A stretch of DNA of 8,689 bases from Rhodospirillales bacterium (GTDB lineage: Bacteria > Pseudomonadota > Alphaproteobacteria > UBA8366 > JADFVY01). Of the stretch, positions 7,092-8,689 are shown in pieces (the stretch's first letter is position 1; each line of letters opens with the position of its first letter). Both the position numbers and the translations under genes were made by a program. The notes below the pieces were generated by a model, which was not told the origin of the DNA, ran no database searches, and was given only the letters and a program-made list of their open reading frames with translations. The stretch spans positions 1-8,689 of the forward strand of contig JAHELM010000069.1 in NCBI GenBank assembly GCA_024644185.1, read 5' to 3'.

Positions 7092-7874
7092 ATGTCCGAT
7101 TCCGTGAAGATTGCGCGCCGCGGCGCCGTTCTCGAAGTCACCCTCGACCGGCCCAAGGCCAATGCCATCGATTCCGGCACCAGCCGCCGCATGGGCGAGG
7201 TCTTCACCGAATTCCGCGACGACCCGGCCCTGCGCGTGGCCATCGTCACCGCCGCGGGTGAGAAGTTCTTTTCGGCGGGCTGGGACCTGAAGGCCGCGGC
7301 CGAAGGCGAGCGGCCGGATGTCGATTACGGCGAGGGCGGCTTCGGCGGCCTGCAGGAGATGCGCGGGCTCAACAAGCCGGTGATCGCGGCGTTGAACGGC
7401 ATGACCGTCGGTGGCGGGTTCGAACTGGCCCTGGCGGCCGACATCATCATCGCCGCCGATCATGTGCGCTTCGCGCTGCCGGAAATCCGCTCGGGCACGC
7501 TGGCCGACGCGGCGACGCTGAAGCTGCCGCGCCGCATCCCCTACCATGTCGCCATGGAAATGCTGTTCACCGGCCGCTGGATGGACGTGGACGAGGCGCT
7601 GCGCTGGGGCCTTGTCAACCGCGTGGTGCCGCTGGCCGATCTGATGACCGAGGCGCGCGCCCTGGCCGATCAGCTCGCCAAGGGCCCGCCGCTGGTCTTC
7701 GCCTCGATCAAGGAAGTGGCGCGCGAGGCGGAGGGCATGAAATTCCAGGATGCGATGAACCGGATCACCAGGCGCCAGTTCCCCACCGTCGACGTGCTGT
7801 ATCGCAGCGACGACCAACTCGAGGGCGCGCGCGCCTTCGCCGAGAAGCGCGAGCCAGTCTGGAAGGGACGCTGA
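7092..7874 (+). CDS. caiD: CaiD-type enoyl-CoA hydratase (carnitinyl-CoA dehydratase / crotonobetainyl-CoA hydratase)
   Basis: This 260-residue crotonase-fold enzyme interconverts crotonobetainyl-CoA and L-carnitinyl-CoA. Similarity to E. coli CaiD (261 residues, as I recall its sequence) is striking and spread over the length: LDRPKANAID (18-27), EKFFSAGWDLKAAAEGE (57-73, including the oxyanion-hole strand), GGGFELALAAD (107-117) and the C-terminus AFAEKREPVWKGR. The two active-site carboxylates Glu111 and Glu131 are kept at the same numbers. One difference is the loop after Glu131: the usual PDSGG is replaced by ADAAT (138-142). AAGGAA lies 8 nt before the ATG, 15 nt after the ligase stop. 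As last gene of the rightward operon it would work in the hydrating direction, producing carnitinyl-CoA. Its stop is only 7 nt from the stop of a converging gene, and no hairpin terminator is visible at the junction. Confidence 0.92.
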   Translation: MSDSVKIARRGAVLEVTLDRPKANAIDSGTSRRMGEVFTEFRDDPALRVAIVTAAGEKFFSAGWDLKAAAEGERPDVDYGEGGFGGLQEMRGLNKPVIAALNGMTVGGGFELALAADIIIAADHVRFALPEIRSGTLADAATLKLPRRIPYHVAMEMLFTGRWMDVDEALRWGLVNRVVPLADLMTEARALADQLAKGPPLVFASIKEVAREAEGMKFQDAMNRITRRQFPTVDVLYRSDDQLEGARAFAEKREPVWKGR

Positions 7875-7881
7875 GCCGGCC

Positions 7882-8346
7882 CTACTCCTCGACGATCAGC
7901 CGGTAGTCCGGTGTCGTGTTGAGCGGACAGGAATATACGTATTCGCCCGGCTTCAGGTCGACCGGGTAGTCCTTCGTCGTGCCTGTCGAGAGACCGCCCC
8001 CGCTGACGCCGGGTAACCTGGCACGGTTGAGCAACCCGTCGCCGCGCAGCCAGAATCCCAGCTCGTAGGGGACGCCGCGGTTGGTCACCCGGAACACGTA
8101 GTGCCCGGGCTTCAGCCGCATCGGCGCGGCGGCGGCAACACGCGCAACACCGCTCTCGGCGTTGATCGCCTCGCAATCGGCCTTGGACGAAGATGTATAC
8201 GCATGGTCGGTCCCACCCTCAGCCTCGAGGAACTGACATGGCACCTGCGTCAGTTCGATGACGGTGGTGTCGTCCGCGGCGGCCTGGCCGGCGAACAGCA
8301 GGACTGAAACCGCAAGAAACGCCGCGGAAAGTCTGGTCTTCGACAT
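7882..8346 (-). CDS. Small exported protein of unknown function, possibly cupredoxin-like
   Basis: The 154-residue product has a clear Sec signal peptide: MSKTRL, a hydrophobic core SAAFLAVSVLLFA, then GQAAA|DD with an Ala-x-Ala cleavage site near residues 22-24. The mature part of about 130 residues is rich in beta-type segments (TTVIELTQV, PGHYVFRVTNRGVPYELGFWL, PGEYVYSCPLNTTPDYRLIVEE). The repeated LKPGxYV pattern and the late Cys before the last strand recall cupredoxins and related beta sandwiches, but the Cys-x(n)-His-x(n)-Met copper ligand set is not complete. Three Cys are present in the mature chain (VPCQF, KADCEA, YSCPL). I do not know its function; similar periplasmic proteins are usually left hypothetical. 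The ATG at 8346 has GGAG about 7 nt upstream and places the signal peptide at the N-terminus; an earlier ATG at 8403 would bury it behind 19 polar residues. The 102 nt upstream to the rhodanese stop hold no convincing promoter or terminator, so co-transcription with the rhodanese is possible. No link to carnitine metabolism is apparent. Confidence 0.75.
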   Translation of the reverse strand: MSKTRLSAAFLAVSVLLFAGQAAADDTTVIELTQVPCQFLEAEGGTDHAYTSSSKADCEAINAESGVARVAAAAPMRLKPGHYVFRVTNRGVPYELGFWLRGDGLLNRARLPGVSGGGLSTGTTKDYPVDLKPGEYVYSCPLNTTPDYRLIVEE

Positions 8347-8448
8347 CGATAGCTCCGCGCCACGGATCGGTGGTGGACGATTTGTAATCCCTGCGGTCTC
8401 CATCCGGAAGACCCCGCGCGCTCACATTCGCGTCACCGCCGCCACGAT

Positions 8449-8689
8449 CTACTTGTTTCCCGGCGGCTCGACCGGCGCGCCCGCCTTGCGCCAGGCCTCG
8501 AAACCGCCATCGACATGGGCTACGGGTGCAAGCCCCATATCCTGCGCGGCCTTGGTCGCCAGCGCCGAACGCCAGCCCAGCGCGCAGTAAAAGACGAAGG
8601 TCCTGTTCTCGGCGAAATACGGCTTGTGATAGGGGCTGGCCGGATCGATCCAGAATTCCAGGATTCCGCGCGGAACGTGCCGGGCGCCG
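8449..8689 (-). CDS. Rhodanese-domain sulfurtransferase, C-terminal part (runs off right edge)
   Basis: The last 79 codons and the TAG stop (8451-8449) are visible on the minus strand; the start lies beyond the right edge. The segment GARHVPRGILEFWIDPASPYHKPYF matches single-domain rhodaneses, which have (H)IPGAxHVPRGxLEFW. The active-site loop is Cys-Ala-Leu-Gly-Trp-Arg-Ser within FVFYCALGWRSALATKAAQDMG, with the persulfide-forming Cys present, and HVDGGFEAWRKAGAPVE is the standard C-terminal rhodanese motif. A thiosulfate or persulfide sulfurtransferase role is therefore likely, with the physiological substrate unknown. It is oriented towards the small exported-protein gene, 102 nt away. 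Confidence 0.9.
   Translation of the reverse strand, partial: GARHVPRGILEFWIDPASPYHKPYFAENRTFVFYCALGWRSALATKAAQDMGLAPVAHVDGGFEAWRKAGAPVEPPGNK

Noticed and set aside
5928..7817. A 629-codon open frame on the minus strand, antisense to the synthetase and hydratase genes.
   Set aside because: It is a mirror frame of high-GC coding DNA, spans two well-supported genes, is rich in His/Arg/Gln/Asp in low-complexity fashion and has no recognisable domain.
7872..7884. Possible bidirectional terminator between the converging hydratase and exported-protein genes.
   Set aside because: Only 7 nt lie between the stop codons; GCCGGC there is a short palindrome with no stem-loop plus T-run.

Overview
The window is a compact, high-GC, gene-dense stretch of bacterial chromosome with strong G/C bias at third codon positions. 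Gene content and protein style (GlxA/CdhR-type regulator, DUF849/BKACE enzyme, CaiD-like hydratase) suggest a proteobacterium, most likely an alphaproteobacterium of the Rhodospirillales/Rhizobiales kind. The assignment to a group is inference from recalled protein style, not from a marker gene.

Layout. Positions 1-1747 carry a leftward unit: cdhR (regulator), then a hotdog thioesterase, then the first 74 codons of an alpha/beta-hydrolase-like gene that runs off the left edge. A 142-bp divergent promoter region (1748-1889) follows, holding a 9-bp direct repeat spaced exactly 21 bp apart that is a good candidate CdhR operator. Positions 1890-7874 carry a rightward five-gene unit: BKACE (dehydrocarnitine cleavage), L-carnitine dehydrogenase, acyl-CoA dehydrogenase, ADP-forming acyl-CoA synthetase and a CaiD-type enoyl-CoA hydratase. 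Spacing is short (50, 20, overlap or 5, and 15 nt) and most genes have a clear Shine-Dalgarno sequence. Two unrelated leftward genes close the window: a small exported protein of unknown function (7882-8346) and the C-terminal part of a rhodanese (8449-8689), which converge on the operon with only 7 nt between stop codons.

How the genes fit together. The set reads as an aerobic catabolic route for gamma-butyrobetaine/crotonobetaine and carnitine. The ligase would make gamma-butyrobetainyl-CoA, the acyl-CoA dehydrogenase would oxidise it to crotonobetainyl-CoA, and the CaiD homologue would hydrate this to L-carnitinyl-CoA. After release of free L-carnitine, carnitine dehydrogenase gives 3-dehydrocarnitine, BKACE plus acetyl-CoA gives betainyl-CoA and acetoacetate, and the thioesterase gives glycine betaine. 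The lower half (regulator, dehydrogenase, BKACE, thioesterase, possible acylcarnitine esterase) corresponds to the described Pseudomonas cdh/hoc system. The upper half resembles E. coli cai chemistry run in the oxidative direction, but with an ADP-forming synthetase instead of CaiB/CaiC. No transporter and no CaiB-type CoA-transferase is present, so the step that frees carnitine from its CoA ester is the main open question. No mobile element, CRISPR, tRNA or rRNA was seen.
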